Part shown: positions 1 through 7,678 of the stretch, in pieces
Position numbering within the stretch: the first letter of the stretch is position 1
How the letters are laid out: the number at the start of each line of letters is the position of its first letter
DNA from: Amycolatopsis bartoniae
GTDB taxonomy: Bacteria > Actinomycetota > Actinomycetes > Mycobacteriales > Pseudonocardiaceae
Assembly (NCBI RefSeq): GCF_014191255.1
Contig: NZ_JACHWH010000012.1
Location: 110,045-174,044 of the forward strand
Direction: 5' to 3'
DNA length: 64,000 nucleotides
Notes under the pieces: model-generated
Told to the model about the DNA's origin: nothing
The model's input: the letters and a program-made list of their open reading frames with translations, nothing else
Database searches by the model: none
Position numbers and translations under genes: made by a program

Positions 1-472
1 CGTGCAGCACGCCGTAACTGGGGTCGCTCGACACCCAGCCCGCGGGGTACTGCAGCGCCGCGTTCCCCGCGCCGTCGGTGACCACCTTGAACTTCAGCTT
101 CTCCCCGAGGGAGAAGTAGACGCGGCCGGACATGTCGGCGGGGATCGTCAGCTTGGTGTCCCCGTCCCCGGCCAGCGGTATCGACAGGTCCGCGAACCCG
201 TCGGAACCGTTGTCGGAGGCGGAAACCTGCTGCTTGGTGCCGTCCGCCCGGACGTACACCTGCTTGCCGCTGACCAGGTCCGTGCCGACGACGTAGCACC
301 AGATCTGGCCGTTGGCGTAGCGGTAGGTGTGGTTGACGACGGTCATGGGCAGGGTCGCGCCCGCGGCCTGCGCGCCGCGGCCGGAGGTCTGCGCCGCGAT
401 CGCGGCGGCGCCGATCGGGGCGCCGACGAGGGCGACCGCCATCCCCTGCAGGAACGAACGTCGGGTGGGCAT
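1..472 (-). CDS. GH64-like beta-1,3-glucanase, 3' end outside window
   Basis: Partial gene; the start is inside and the C-terminus runs off the left edge. The ATG at 472 follows a GAGAGGAGC ribosome site. The N-terminus has a twin-arginine-type signal (PTRRSFLQG, then a hydrophobic stretch to about residue 40). The mature start (LPMTVVNHTYRYANGQIWCY, then VGTDLVSGKQVYVRADG) resembles the N-terminal half of the GH64 laminaripentaose-producing beta-1,3-glucanase / thaumatin-like family. Expected role: secreted cleavage of beta-1,3-glucan in fungal walls. It lies 15 bp downstream of the chitinase at 488-1963, in the same direction, so the two are probably co-transcribed for mycolytic action. Only about 157 residues are visible, so catalytic residues cannot be checked. 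Confidence 0.75.
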   Translation of the reverse strand, partial: MPTRRSFLQGMAVALVGAPIGAAAIAAQTSGRGAQAAGATLPMTVVNHTYRYANGQIWCYVVGTDLVSGKQVYVRADGTKQQVSASDNGSDGFADLSIPLAGDGDTKLTIPADMSGRVYFSLGEKLKFKVVTDGAGNAALQYPAGWVSSDPSYGVLH

Positions 473-487
473 TGGCGCTCCTCTCGC

Positions 488-1963
488 TCAGAAGGTCCCG
501 AAGGCCCTGGTGAAGTCCAGCGGCTGCTGGTCGATGCTGCTGCAGGTGGCCTGCGCGTAGCCCGCCGGCCCGCCCGGGCAGGGCTGGTCGCGGGTGGCCG
601 ACCACATGGCGAGCCACGCGAGGTCCTTGCCCACAGCGAACTGCGCGAGCTGGGTCGCGTCGGCGACGGTGAAGACCTCGGTCGCGGTGTCGTTGACGCC
701 GATCATCGGGGTGACCGCGACGTGGTGCCACGCGTCGGCGTCCGACAGCCCGAGCACGTCCTTGATCTGCGCCTGGGTGGCGGTGGCGGCGTCGATGGCG
801 AACTGGCCCATCCGGCCGGCCGGGTTGGGGGCCGCGCCGTCGCCGTAGTCCATCGCCATGACGTTGACGGAGTTCACGTCGACCCCGTTGGCCTTGGCGT
901 TCTGCACCAGGTTCACGCCGTCCTGCGTCAGGCCGCTGGGCAGCACCGGCAGGGTGAAGGACACGTCGAGCGGGGTGCCCGAGGCGGCCGCCTGCTGCTG
1001 CAGCTGCGCGATGGCCTGGGCGCGGCGGGTGTTGGCCGCGACGTCGCCGAGCGCGCCGCCCTCGATGTCGAAGTCCACCTTGGACAGTCCGTAGGTGCTG
1101 ATCACCTTGCCGTAGGCCGCGGCGAGCGAGGACACGTCGGAGCACGCCTGCGCCAGCTCGGTGCCGTTGGCGCCGCCGAACGAGACCCGGACGTCACCGC
1201 CCAGCTGCCGCAGCTGCCCGATCTGGCCCGGCACGCCGTCGGTGTTCAGGTCGCTGACGCCGCCCCACTTCGGGGTGCAGCCGCCGCCGGAGAGGACGAA
1301 CGCGAGCGTGAAGTCCTTGACGCCGGTGGCGTTCGCGGTGGAGATCAGGTCGTAGGGCGGGTAGAGCGAGGTGTCCACGTAGGGCGCGAACCGGCCGGAG
1401 GCGTCCGTCGCCGGGTGGCTCGTGCTGGTGGTGCTCGACGGCGGTGCGGTGGTCTTCGTCGTCGGCGGCGCGGTGGTCGTGGTCGGCGCCTGCGTGGTCG
1501 TGGTGGTCACAGGCGGCGAAGACGTGGTGGGCGCCGTACCGGGGGTGGTGCAGTCGGCACCGTTGATGCGGCACTCGGTGGGGTCCGCGGTGCCGCTGAC
1601 GACGAAGCCGACGTCGACGGAGCCGTCGGCGGGCAGCGTGGGCTGCCAGGCGGGCGGGGTGACGGTGACCTGCTGCCCGGAGACGGTGTACGAGGCGTTC
1701 CACAGCGAGGTGACCTTCGCACCGGCCGGGAGGGTGAAGGTGAGCTTCCAGGCGCTGTCCTGGCCGCTGGGGTTGCTCACCTGGTACTGCGCCGAGTAGC
1801 CGGTGCTCCAGTCGCCGGTCTTGACGTAGACCGCGCTGGGGCCCGCGGCGCTGGCCGTGCCGGGGATCGCGGCGAACGCGACTCCGCCCGCGATCGCGAG
1901 GGCCGCCGCCGCGCCGGAGATCAACGTGCGCCGGCGGCGGTGCCGGCCGTTGGGGGACGACAT
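488..1963 (-). CDS. secreted GH18 chitinase with N-terminal CBM2
   Basis: 491 aa. Signal peptide about 1-40 (basic RHRRRR, hydrophobic core, ASA cleavage region). CBM2-type cellulose/chitin-binding domain about 41-140 with the usual pair of distant cysteines, Pro/Thr linker about 145-185, then a GH18 TIM barrel to the end. The catalytic strand reads SKVDFDIEGG, giving D297, D299 and E301 of the DxxDxDxE motif. The first Asp is replaced, as in some actinobacterial GH18 enzymes. The start ATG has an AAGGAGG site 10 nt upstream. It hydrolyses chitin outside the cell. Downstream is a GH64 glucanase; upstream, transcribed the same way, is a two-component system, and paired CCTTAA repeats lie in the gap between. 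Confidence 0.9.
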   Translation of the reverse strand: MSSPNGRHRRRRTLISGAAAALAIAGGVAFAAIPGTASAAGPSAVYVKTGDWSTGYSAQYQVSNPSGQDSAWKLTFTLPAGAKVTSLWNASYTVSGQQVTVTPPAWQPTLPADGSVDVGFVVSGTADPTECRINGADCTTPGTAPTTSSPPVTTTTTQAPTTTTAPPTTKTTAPPSSTTSTSHPATDASGRFAPYVDTSLYPPYDLISTANATGVKDFTLAFVLSGGGCTPKWGGVSDLNTDGVPGQIGQLRQLGGDVRVSFGGANGTELAQACSDVSSLAAAYGKVISTYGLSKVDFDIEGGALGDVAANTRRAQAIAQLQQQAAASGTPLDVSFTLPVLPSGLTQDGVNLVQNAKANGVDVNSVNVMAMDYGDGAAPNPAGRMGQFAIDAATATQAQIKDVLGLSDADAWHHVAVTPMIGVNDTATEVFTVADATQLAQFAVGKDLAWLAMWSATRDQPCPGGPAGYAQATCSSIDQQPLDFTRAFGTF

Positions 1964-2056
1964 CGGGGAATTACCTCCTTGGGGACGAGCTGACGCCGGG
2001 ACGCTAGTGCGCTTCCGGCGTGCTCCGGCCCGACCTCAGGGAGGGCGAAAGGTCTC

Positions 2057-2073
2057 TTAAGGGCCCGTTAAGG
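2057..2073 (-). promoter_or_regulatory. direct CCTTAA repeats at 11-bp spacing, candidate response-regulator box
   Basis: On the minus strand CCTTAA occurs twice with start points 11 bp apart (CCTTAACGGGCCCTTAA), about 95 bp upstream of the chitinase start. Tandem half-sites one helical turn apart are typical of OmpR/PhoB-family regulators, and such a regulator is encoded 1.3 kb away at 3419-4093. No convincing -35/-10 pair is seen between the repeats and the gene. The assignment is inference. Confidence 0.35.
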
Positions 2074-2090
2074 CGGCGGGGCCGAATGCC

Positions 2091-3422
2091 CTACGAGGCC
2101 TTCGACAACGCTCTCGCCGTGCGCAGGCGCAGGCGGATGTCCGCACCGCCGCGGGAGGTGCGGCCGATGGTCAGCTCGCCGCCCGTCGACTCGGCCACCC
2201 GGCGCGCGATGTCCAGGCCCAGGCCCGTCGAACCCGCTCCCCCGGCGCCCTCGCCCCGCCGCAGCGCGGCTTCCGGGTCGGGGATACCGGGACCCGAGTC
2301 GTAGACCCGGATCGTCACCGCGTAGTCCGTCGTGCGCACGTCCACGCCGAACGAAACACCCTCGTCGGTGTGGCGGAACACGTTGCCCAGCACCGCATCC
2401 AGCGCGTTCGCGAGGTCGGCCCGCGACACCGGCACCAGCGCGCTGCGGCCAGTCCCGTCCACCCGCCAGCGCCGCCCCTGGTCCTCCGCCAGCGCCGACC
2501 AGAAGTCGGTCCGGTCACGCACCACGTCCGCCGCGTCGCAGCCGAGCACCACGGTCTCGTCCTCGCGGCGGCCGCGGGCGGCGCGGATGATCTGGTCCAC
2601 CTCGTGCTCCAGCCGCGCCACCGCGAGCCTCGCCTGGTCCGCGCTCTCCGACTCGCCCAGCGCGGCCGTGTTCAGCCGCAGCACCGTGAGCGGGGTGCGC
2701 AGGCGGTGGGACAGGTCGGCGGCCAGTTCCCGTTCGCTGGCCAGCAACTGCCGGACCCGTTCCGCCATCGCGTTGAACGCCGCCGCCGCTTCACGCAGCT
2801 CGGGTGGCGCGTCGGCGTCCGCCGCCGGGGCGCGCGCGTCGAGATCACCCGAGCCCAGGTCCCGCGCCGCCGCCGCGAGCCGCCGCGCGGCGCCGACGAT
2901 CCGCGTGCCGAGGCGGTCCGCGACCAGCACCGAGATCAGCACCAGCGCGGCCGCGACGCCGCTCAGCACCAGCCACGCCGTCGTCACGCCCGCGGACAAC
3001 GCGGCCTCCGGCACGAACACCTCGACGAGCGCGATGCGGGCGTTGTCCACCGCGACCGGTTGCAGCAACGCGTATCCGCCGGGAACTTCGACGGTCGCGG
3101 ACCGCCCGCTGGCCGTCGCCGCCGCGAGCTGCGCCGCGTCGGCCCGGCCGGTGCCGAGCACGCTGGTGCCGCCGCCGGCGTCGGGCACGTGCACCGCGAC
3201 CAGCCCGTCCGTGCCCGCCTTCGTGCTGGCCAGCGCCCGTTGCAACGCCGCGTGGTCGGTGGTGATCGCCAGCGCGGGCCCCAGCTCCGCCGCCTGCCGC
3301 TCCGCCGCGCTGAACGCGCGGTCGTGCGCGGTTTCCTGCACCATCATGCCCAGCGGCACCAGGAAAGCCAGCGCCACCATGGTGGTCACCGCGACGGCGA
3401 CCTTCGCCAGCGCCCACCTCAT
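2091..3422 (-). CDS. sensor histidine kinase
   Basis: 443 aa. Membrane helix about 7-28, extracytoplasmic sensor region of about 120 residues, second helix about 147-170, HAMP, then a HisKA domain with DLSHRLRTPLT (phospho-acceptor about H239). The HATPase domain has N box GNVFRHTDEG, G1 DSGPGIPD and G2 GLGLDIARR. The start is taken as the ATG that overlaps the stop of the response regulator gene (ATGA); the upstream open frame lacks kinase sequence. It is the partner of the regulator at 3419-4093. The signal is unknown. The adjacent chitinase/glucanase pair suggests, but does not prove, a role in sensing wall fragments or envelope state. Confidence 0.9.
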   Translation of the reverse strand: MRWALAKVAVAVTTMVALAFLVPLGMMVQETAHDRAFSAAERQAAELGPALAITTDHAALQRALASTKAGTDGLVAVHVPDAGGGTSVLGTGRADAAQLAAATASGRSATVEVPGGYALLQPVAVDNARIALVEVFVPEAALSAGVTTAWLVLSGVAAALVLISVLVADRLGTRIVGAARRLAAAARDLGSGDLDARAPAADADAPPELREAAAAFNAMAERVRQLLASERELAADLSHRLRTPLTVLRLNTAALGESESADQARLAVARLEHEVDQIIRAARGRREDETVVLGCDAADVVRDRTDFWSALAEDQGRRWRVDGTGRSALVPVSRADLANALDAVLGNVFRHTDEGVSFGVDVRTTDYAVTIRVYDSGPGIPDPEAALRRGEGAGGAGSTGLGLDIARRVAESTGGELTIGRTSRGGADIRLRLRTARALSKAS

Positions 3423-4093
3423 GGCGCCTCGATCTTCACACCGACTCCCCGGACCGTGTGCAGGTAACGGGGTTTCGCCGCGGTCTCCCCGAGTTTGCGG
3501 CGCAGCCACGACAGGTGCACGTCGATCGTCTGGTCCCCGCCGTACGCCTGCTGCCACACCGCGGCCAGCAGTTCCTTGCGCGGCACCACGACTCCCGGCC
3601 GGCCGGCGAGGAACGCCAGCAGGTCGAACTCCCGGCGCGTCAGCTCCAGCGGCCTGCCCTCCAGGGTCGCCTCGCGGCGGTGCGGGTCGACGACGAGCCC
3701 GCCGACGCGCAGCACCGGCGACGTGCCCGCGCCGCCTGCCCGCCGCAGCACGGCGGCGATGCGGGCGTTGAGGTGCTCGGGAGAAAACGGTTTCACCAGG
3801 TAGTCGTCGGCGCCGCTGTTGAGCAGCCGCACGATCCCGGTCTCGTCGTCGCGCGCCGTCGCGACCACCACCGGCACGTCGGTCACCCCGCGCAGCATCC
3901 GCAGCGCCTCGCCGCCGTCGAGGTCGGGCAGGCCCAGGTCGAGCACCACGAGATCACAGCCGACCTGCGTCACCTCGCGCAGCGCGTCCAGCGCCGCGCC
4001 CACGCTGCGCACCGCGTGCCCGGCGTCCGACAGGTGCCGGACGAGGGCGGCCCGCACGAACGCGTCGTCTTCGACCACGAGAACTGTCGCCAT
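3419..4093 (-). CDS. OmpR/PhoB-family response regulator
   Basis: 224 aa. Receiver domain 1-115 with acidic pair D9/D10, phospho-acceptor D52 (VVLDLGLP), T79 and K101 (VKPF). The C-terminal winged helix, about 128-222, ends in VHLSWLRRKLGE and VRGVGVKIEAP. First gene of a two-gene operon with the kinase (4-bp overlap). No Shine-Dalgarno is seen; a TACGGT -10-like box sits 8 nt before the ATG, suggesting a leaderless mRNA. Only 20 bp separate this start codon from the divergent GTG at 4114. The target may be the CCTTAA repeats at 2057-2073. Confidence 0.92.
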   Translation of the reverse strand: MATVLVVEDDAFVRAALVRHLSDAGHAVRSVGAALDALREVTQVGCDLVVLDLGLPDLDGGEALRMLRGVTDVPVVVATARDDETGIVRLLNSGADDYLVKPFSPEHLNARIAAVLRRAGGAGTSPVLRVGGLVVDPHRREATLEGRPLELTRREFDLLAFLAGRPGVVVPRKELLAAVWQQAYGGDQTIDVHLSWLRRKLGETAAKPRYLHTVRGVGVKIEAP

Positions 4094-4100
4094 AGCGCGC

Positions 4101-4107
4101 TACCGTA
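4101..4107. promoter_or_regulatory. overlapping divergent -10 boxes
   Basis: TACCGTA reads TACCGT on the plus strand (4101-4106) and TACGGT on the minus strand (4107-4102). It lies 7 nt before the GTG at 4114 and 8 nt before the ATG at 4093. Both genes lack a Shine-Dalgarno, so a symmetric bidirectional promoter giving two leaderless mRNAs is plausible. The -35 regions would lie within the opposite coding sequences and look weak. Confidence 0.4.
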
Positions 4108-4113
4108 CGCACC

Positions 4114-4608
4114 GTGTTGAGTCGAGCGCTGCTCCGCGTCGCCGCCTGGGCGGCCGCCACCCTGCTGGCCATGGCGATGTCGTGGTTCGGTGTGCACAGC
4201 GTGCTGTCGTCGGACGCGTTCGGTGACGCGCCGCAGGCGATCCCGGTCGCCGCACCCACCCCGTCGCTCACGCCGACGCTCGCCCCGCCCACCAGCCTCA
4301 CGCTGCCCCCCACCACGTCTTCGCCGTCCTCCCGCACCACGTCGTCCGCTCCGCCCTCGTCGTCCTCGCCGGCGAGCACCAGCCAGGCCGACGCGGACGT
4401 GCGCAGCTACCAGCTGACCGGCGGGCGCGTGGTGCTGGAACTCGGTGCCACGTCGGCGAAACTTGTGTCCGCGACACCGGAGACGGGCTGGCAGGTGCAG
4501 GCGTGGCAGGCCGACGGCTGGCTGCGCGTGGACTTCAGCCGCGACGGCACCACGTCGTCGTGCTTCGTCACCTGGAACGGCCACCCGCCGACGGTCCAGA
4601 CCACGTGA
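4114..4608 (+). CDS. membrane-anchored or secreted protein of unknown function
   Basis: 164 aa, not recognised. An N-terminal hydrophobic helix about 8-27 acts as signal peptide or anchor. A Pro/Ser/Thr-rich linker (about 48-92) follows, then a small domain of about 70 residues rich in V/L/W (YQLTGGRVVLELGATSAKLV, WQVQAWQADGWLRVDF) with a single Cys, likely beta-structured and outside the membrane. The GTG start follows a TACCGT box by 7 nt and fits leaderless initiation. It is divergent from the response regulator and could be an accessory or target of that system. It ends at a strong terminator shared with the convergent chitinase. Confidence 0.7.
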   Translation: MLSRALLRVAAWAAATLLAMAMSWFGVHSVLSSDAFGDAPQAIPVAAPTPSLTPTLAPPTSLTLPPTTSSPSSRTTSSAPPSSSSPASTSQADADVRSYQLTGGRVVLELGATSAKLVSATPETGWQVQAWQADGWLRVDFSRDGTTSSCFVTWNGHPPTVQTT

Positions 4609-4641
4609 AAGCGGGGCGGGAAAACGCTTCCCGCCCCGCTT
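4609..4641. terminator. bidirectional hairpin terminator
   Basis: Exact 14-bp arms AAGCGGGGCGGGAA (4609-4622) and TTCCCGCCCCGCTT (4628-4641) around a 5-nt loop. It sits one base after the stop of the plus-strand gene and 12 bp before the stop of the convergent chitinase. Confidence 0.8.
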
Positions 4642-4653
4642 CGCGCGCCTGCG

Positions 4654-5871
4654 TCAGCAGGTGCCGTTGTCGGTCCAGACGCCCGCCGCGCCGCCCGGGG
4701 TGTCCCCGTAGGTCCACCACTTCGCGGTCCAGCTGTGTCCGTTGTAGGAAACGACCGCGCCGCCGTTGTACGCGGTGGTGGCACTCCACGCGGCCGGGCA
4801 GCTGCCGTTGCCCGGCGGGGTGGTGGTCGGCGGCGTGCTCGTCGGCGGGGTGGTGGTCACCGGCGGCGTCGCGCCCGCGAACTTCGCGGTGTACTTCGTG
4901 AAGTCCCAGTCGTTCTGCGAGACGTTGCTGCACACGCCGTTGTCGGTGGTCGTGGTGCAGGGGCGGTCGCGGTTGACCGACCAGTACGTGAACCGGCCGA
5001 GGCCGTGGCTCGTGGCGTAGTCGAGCACGGTCTGGAAGTCGGACTGGTAGAAGTACTCGCCGGCGTCGCTCTTGCCGTTCATGCCCGAGAAGCCTTCGTG
5101 GGCGTAGGCGGTCGCGCTGTCCCAGCCGAGGTGGCTCATGAGCAGGGAGTGGAAGGCCTCCAGCGCGGAGGTCTGGCTGGCGGCGCCGTTGAACCCGCCG
5201 TCGAACGGCATGATCGAGAAGTTGTTCGGCGTGAAGCCGAGGTTCTTGGACTTGTCCAGCAGCTGCGTGCCGAACCAGCCGGTGCCCGCGGACGTGCCAG
5301 GCATGGTCACCGACACGAACAGCCCGGAGTTGTTGCGCTGCAGGATCTGGGCGGCGCCGAGCTCGTTGTTGATCGCGGCGTCGTTCTCGTACTCCGGCTC
5401 TTCGAGGTCGAAGTCGATCGCGTGCAGGCCGTACTTGTCGATGACCTGCTGGTAGGCGGCGGCGGTCGCGTCGGGGGTGCCGCAGGTCTGGCCGAGCTTG
5501 GTGCCGCCGTAGCCGCCGACGGACACCGAGACGTCGCCGCCGGCGCCACGGATCCTGCTGATCACCCCGGCGACGGCGGTGTCGGAGGACACCGCGGAGG
5601 TGCCGTCCCAGGTGGGGGTGCAGCCGCCGCCGTTGGGGGCGAGGATGAAGGCGAGCTGGAAGGCCTTCTGCCCGGTGGCGGCCATGACGGTCGTCGGGTC
5701 GGGCGGGTTGTTGCTCTGCGGCATCAGGTAGGGCGCGGAGGCGTACCAGTTGCTGGCAAGCGCGGCGGTGCCCACGGCGGCGGACGCGCCGGCGTGCGTG
5801 ACGAGCGTGAGGGCGGTGCCGGCGACCACCGCCGCGGCGGCGAGGGTCGAGGCGAGTTTTCGGGGATGCAC
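4654..5871 (-). CDS. secreted GH18 chitinase with C-terminal CBM5/12
   Basis: 405 aa. The start is the GTG at 5871, placed by a GAGGAGG site 5 nt upstream; the longer open frame has no signal-like start. Signal peptide about 1-32, then a GH18 catalytic domain with AIDFDLEEPE (D153, D155, E157; the first Asp of DxxDxDxE is replaced). A Thr/Pro linker about 330-355 follows, then a C-terminal CBM5/12 chitin-binding module with the diagnostic AKWWTYGDTPG and flanking cysteines. It degrades extracellular chitin. The promoter region carries two DasR-type palindromes, so induction by N-acetylglucosamine or chitin through GntR-family DasR is likely. It is distinct in domain order from the chitinase at 488-1963. 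Confidence 0.92.
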   Translation of the reverse strand: MHPRKLASTLAAAAVVAGTALTLVTHAGASAAVGTAALASNWYASAPYLMPQSNNPPDPTTVMAATGQKAFQLAFILAPNGGGCTPTWDGTSAVSSDTAVAGVISRIRGAGGDVSVSVGGYGGTKLGQTCGTPDATAAAYQQVIDKYGLHAIDFDLEEPEYENDAAINNELGAAQILQRNNSGLFVSVTMPGTSAGTGWFGTQLLDKSKNLGFTPNNFSIMPFDGGFNGAASQTSALEAFHSLLMSHLGWDSATAYAHEGFSGMNGKSDAGEYFYQSDFQTVLDYATSHGLGRFTYWSVNRDRPCTTTTDNGVCSNVSQNDWDFTKYTAKFAGATPPVTTTPPTSTPPTTTPPGNGSCPAAWSATTAYNGGAVVSYNGHSWTAKWWTYGDTPGGAAGVWTDNGTC

Positions 5872-5904
5872 GGGGTCCTCCTCGGAATCGGAAGGCTTTC
5901 CCGT

Positions 5905-5934
5905 AATGTGGACTAGACCAATGGTTCCGGTCAA
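5905..5934 (-). promoter_or_regulatory. candidate promoter of the CBM5/12 chitinase
   Basis: Minus strand: -35 TTGACC (5934-5929), 18-bp spacer, -10 CACATT (5910-5905), about 35 nt upstream of the GTG start. One DasR-like palindrome overlaps the spacer and -10, which would allow steric repression. Confidence 0.45.
5909..5920. promoter_or_regulatory. DasR-responsive-element-like site 1
   Basis: TGGACTAGACCA differs by one base from the dre core TGGTCTAGACCA known from Streptomyces chitin and N-acetylglucosamine genes. The site overlaps the candidate chitinase promoter. Confidence 0.6.
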
Positions 5935-5939
5935 TACTT

Positions 5940-5951
5940 TGGACTGGACCA
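5940..5951. promoter_or_regulatory. DasR-responsive-element-like site 2
   Basis: TGGACTGGACCA differs by two bases from the dre core. It starts 31 bp from site 1, about three helical turns, so both sites lie on one DNA face upstream of and over the chitinase promoter. Confidence 0.5.
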
Positions 5952-6112
5952 CCCGCCGCGGCCCGACTTTGGTCGGGATCCGGGCATTCCGGCGCTTCCT
6001 CGCGGGCGGCGTTTTCCGGCCCCGGCAAGCCGCGTGCCCCGAGGCGAAGATCCGGGGCGTCCTCCGGGGAGTTCCGGATGCGCCGTCGTCCGGCGGCCGG
6101 GATCGTGGAGTC

Positions 6113-6307
6113 ATGCCGAACACGACGACACTCGCCCGTTCCCGCACCGACCGCGTCATCGCCGGCGTGTGCGCCGGGCTCGCCGAGCGCATCGGGTGGC
6201 GGCCCACGACCATGCGGCTGCTGTTCGTGGTCTCCTGCCTGCTGCCCGGGCCGCAGTTCCTCGTCTACCTGGTGTTGTGGGTGATCATGCCGAAGGCGCC
6301 GCGCTGA
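6113..6307 (+). CDS. small PspC-domain membrane protein
   Basis: 64 aa. It begins with RSRTDRVIAGVCAGLAERIGWRP, the typical start of actinobacterial PspC-domain proteins, followed by a single long hydrophobic stretch (about 32-60) ending in VIMPKAPR. Membrane protein of the phage-shock-protein C fold; the short form has no further domain. The ATG follows a GTGGAG site. It stands alone, 19 bp upstream of tagA, with no visible partner genes of an envelope-stress system. The function in this organism is unknown. Confidence 0.8.
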   Translation: MPNTTTLARSRTDRVIAGVCAGLAERIGWRPTTMRLLFVVSCLLPGPQFLVYLVLWVIMPKAPR

Positions 6308-6326
6308 GTCCTGCTAACCTCGCCGG

Positions 6327-6878
6327 GTGAGCCGTTGCGCCTGGTCACTGGGCTCGGAGCTGATGACCGCCTACCACGACACCGAGTGGGGCCGCCCGAA
6401 CCACGACGACCGGTACCTGTTCGAGCTGCTGCTGCTCGAAGGCGCCCAGGCCGGGCTGTCGTGGTCGACCGTGCTGAACAAGCGGGAGAACTACCGCCGC
6501 GCGCTCGACGGCTTCGACTTCCACCGGATCGCGGGCTACGGCCAGGCGAAGCTCGACGAGCTGCGCGCCGATCCGGGCATCGTGCGCAACCGGCTGAAGA
6601 TCGAGTCGACGGTGAAGAACGCGCGGGCGTTCCTGGCCGTGCGCGAGGAGTTCGGGACGTTCGACGCCTACCTGTGGCAGTGGGTGGACGGCACCCCGGT
6701 GGTCACCCACCGGCCGCCGGCCGAACCCCTGCCGCCGAGCACCGAGCTGTCCGACCGCGTCTCGAAGGACCTCAAACGCCGCGGCTTCACGTTCGTCGGC
6801 ACGACGATCGTGTACTCCTACCTCCAGGCGACGGGCGTGGTGGACGACCACGTCAAGGGCTGCCCGGCCATCGCCTGA
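6327..6878 (+). CDS. tag: DNA-3-methyladenine glycosylase I
   Basis: 183 aa, the normal family length. It excises 3-methyladenine from alkylated DNA in base-excision repair, in the cytoplasm. All hallmarks are present: zinc ligands C4 (SRCAW), H17 (YHDTEWG), H175 and C179 (DHVKGC), and the catalytic Glu E38 in LLLEGAQAGLSW. The GTG start has no Shine-Dalgarno but lies 6 nt after TAACCT, a plausible -10 box, suggesting a leaderless transcript. Confidence 0.95.
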   Translation: MSRCAWSLGSELMTAYHDTEWGRPNHDDRYLFELLLLEGAQAGLSWSTVLNKRENYRRALDGFDFHRIAGYGQAKLDELRADPGIVRNRLKIESTVKNARAFLAVREEFGTFDAYLWQWVDGTPVVTHRPPAEPLPPSTELSDRVSKDLKRRGFTFVGTTIVYSYLQATGVVDDHVKGCPAIA

Positions 6879-6882
6879 GATC

Positions 6883-7653
6883 TCAGCAGCGCCAGATCCA
6901 GCTCGGCCGCTCGTAGCGCACCCGCAGGCCCGCACGCCGCAGGTTCCGCAGCGACCGGTTCCCGGGCTCAGCTCCGGTCTCCGCCACCAGGGAACGACTC
7001 CCGGACGCCGCGGCCCGCGCCGCCAGCAGGGCCGACTGCGCTCCGCGACCACGGTGACCCGGAAGTGTGGCGGCACCGGCCAGCTCGCCCATCTCGCCCG
7101 AGACGTGCAGGAGAGCACCGGCCACCAGCTCGCGCCCGTCCCAGGCCCCCAGTGCCACGAACCGCGGGTGTCCCGCCGCCGGAGCCCACAGCGGGGCGAG
7201 CACTTCCGGCAGCTCGTAGGCGGCGCACACCGCCGCCGACCAAGCGCCGGCCTCTCGCGGTGCGATCTCGGTGACGCGCAAGGCGGTCCTGGCCGGTGGC
7301 ACGTCCTCGGCCCGCCCGGCCAGTTTCAACGCCACGGGCCCGGGTGCGAGCGCCTGCGCGGCGACGATCTCCGCCATGTCGTCCGGGACGACCTCGGGCG
7401 CCAGCTGGATCCTCCCTTGCGGAACGCCCTGAGCCCGCCAGAACGCGGTGATCTCTCCGACCACCGCGCGGGTGACCGGACCGGCGAAGCCGAGACCGAC
7501 CGCCCTGCTCCAGTAACGCGTCGGGTCCGCTCGTACCGCCGTCACCACGCCGCCACCGAGGTGTGCCGTGGCGATGCCGAGTTCCCGGCGCACCCGGCGC
7601 GGCTGTGCCTCCAGCAGCTCCCCCGCCGCGGCGGCCTCCGCCAGTTCCAGCAC
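6883..7653 (-). CDS. GNAT family N-acetyltransferase
   Basis: 256 aa. The second half carries the GNAT fold, with the acetyl-CoA loop LPGHRGRGAQSALLAARA (about 197-214) and a following TGAEPGNRSLRNLRRAGLRV segment typical of the family's last helix and strand. The first half (about 1-120) resembles the N-terminal part of two-domain actinobacterial GNATs. The substrate is unknown. The GTG start is forced: an in-frame stop lies 12 nt upstream. It sits 25 bp downstream of the amino-acid dehydrogenase gene, same strand, so probably co-transcribed. It ends 4 bp from the convergent tag gene. Confidence 0.8.
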   Translation of the reverse strand: MLELAEAAAAGELLEAQPRRVRRELGIATAHLGGGVVTAVRADPTRYWSRAVGLGFAGPVTRAVVGEITAFWRAQGVPQGRIQLAPEVVPDDMAEIVAAQALAPGPVALKLAGRAEDVPPARTALRVTEIAPREAGAWSAAVCAAYELPEVLAPLWAPAAGHPRFVALGAWDGRELVAGALLHVSGEMGELAGAATLPGHRGRGAQSALLAARAAASGSRSLVAETGAEPGNRSLRNLRRAGLRVRYERPSWIWRC

Positions 7654-7678
7654 GTGTCCAGCGTCTCATGGCACTGAA

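Noticed and set aside
2..1993. Long plus-strand open frame of 663 codons
   Set aside because: Antisense shadow of the chitinase and GH64 genes; Gly/Arg/Val-rich with no family features.
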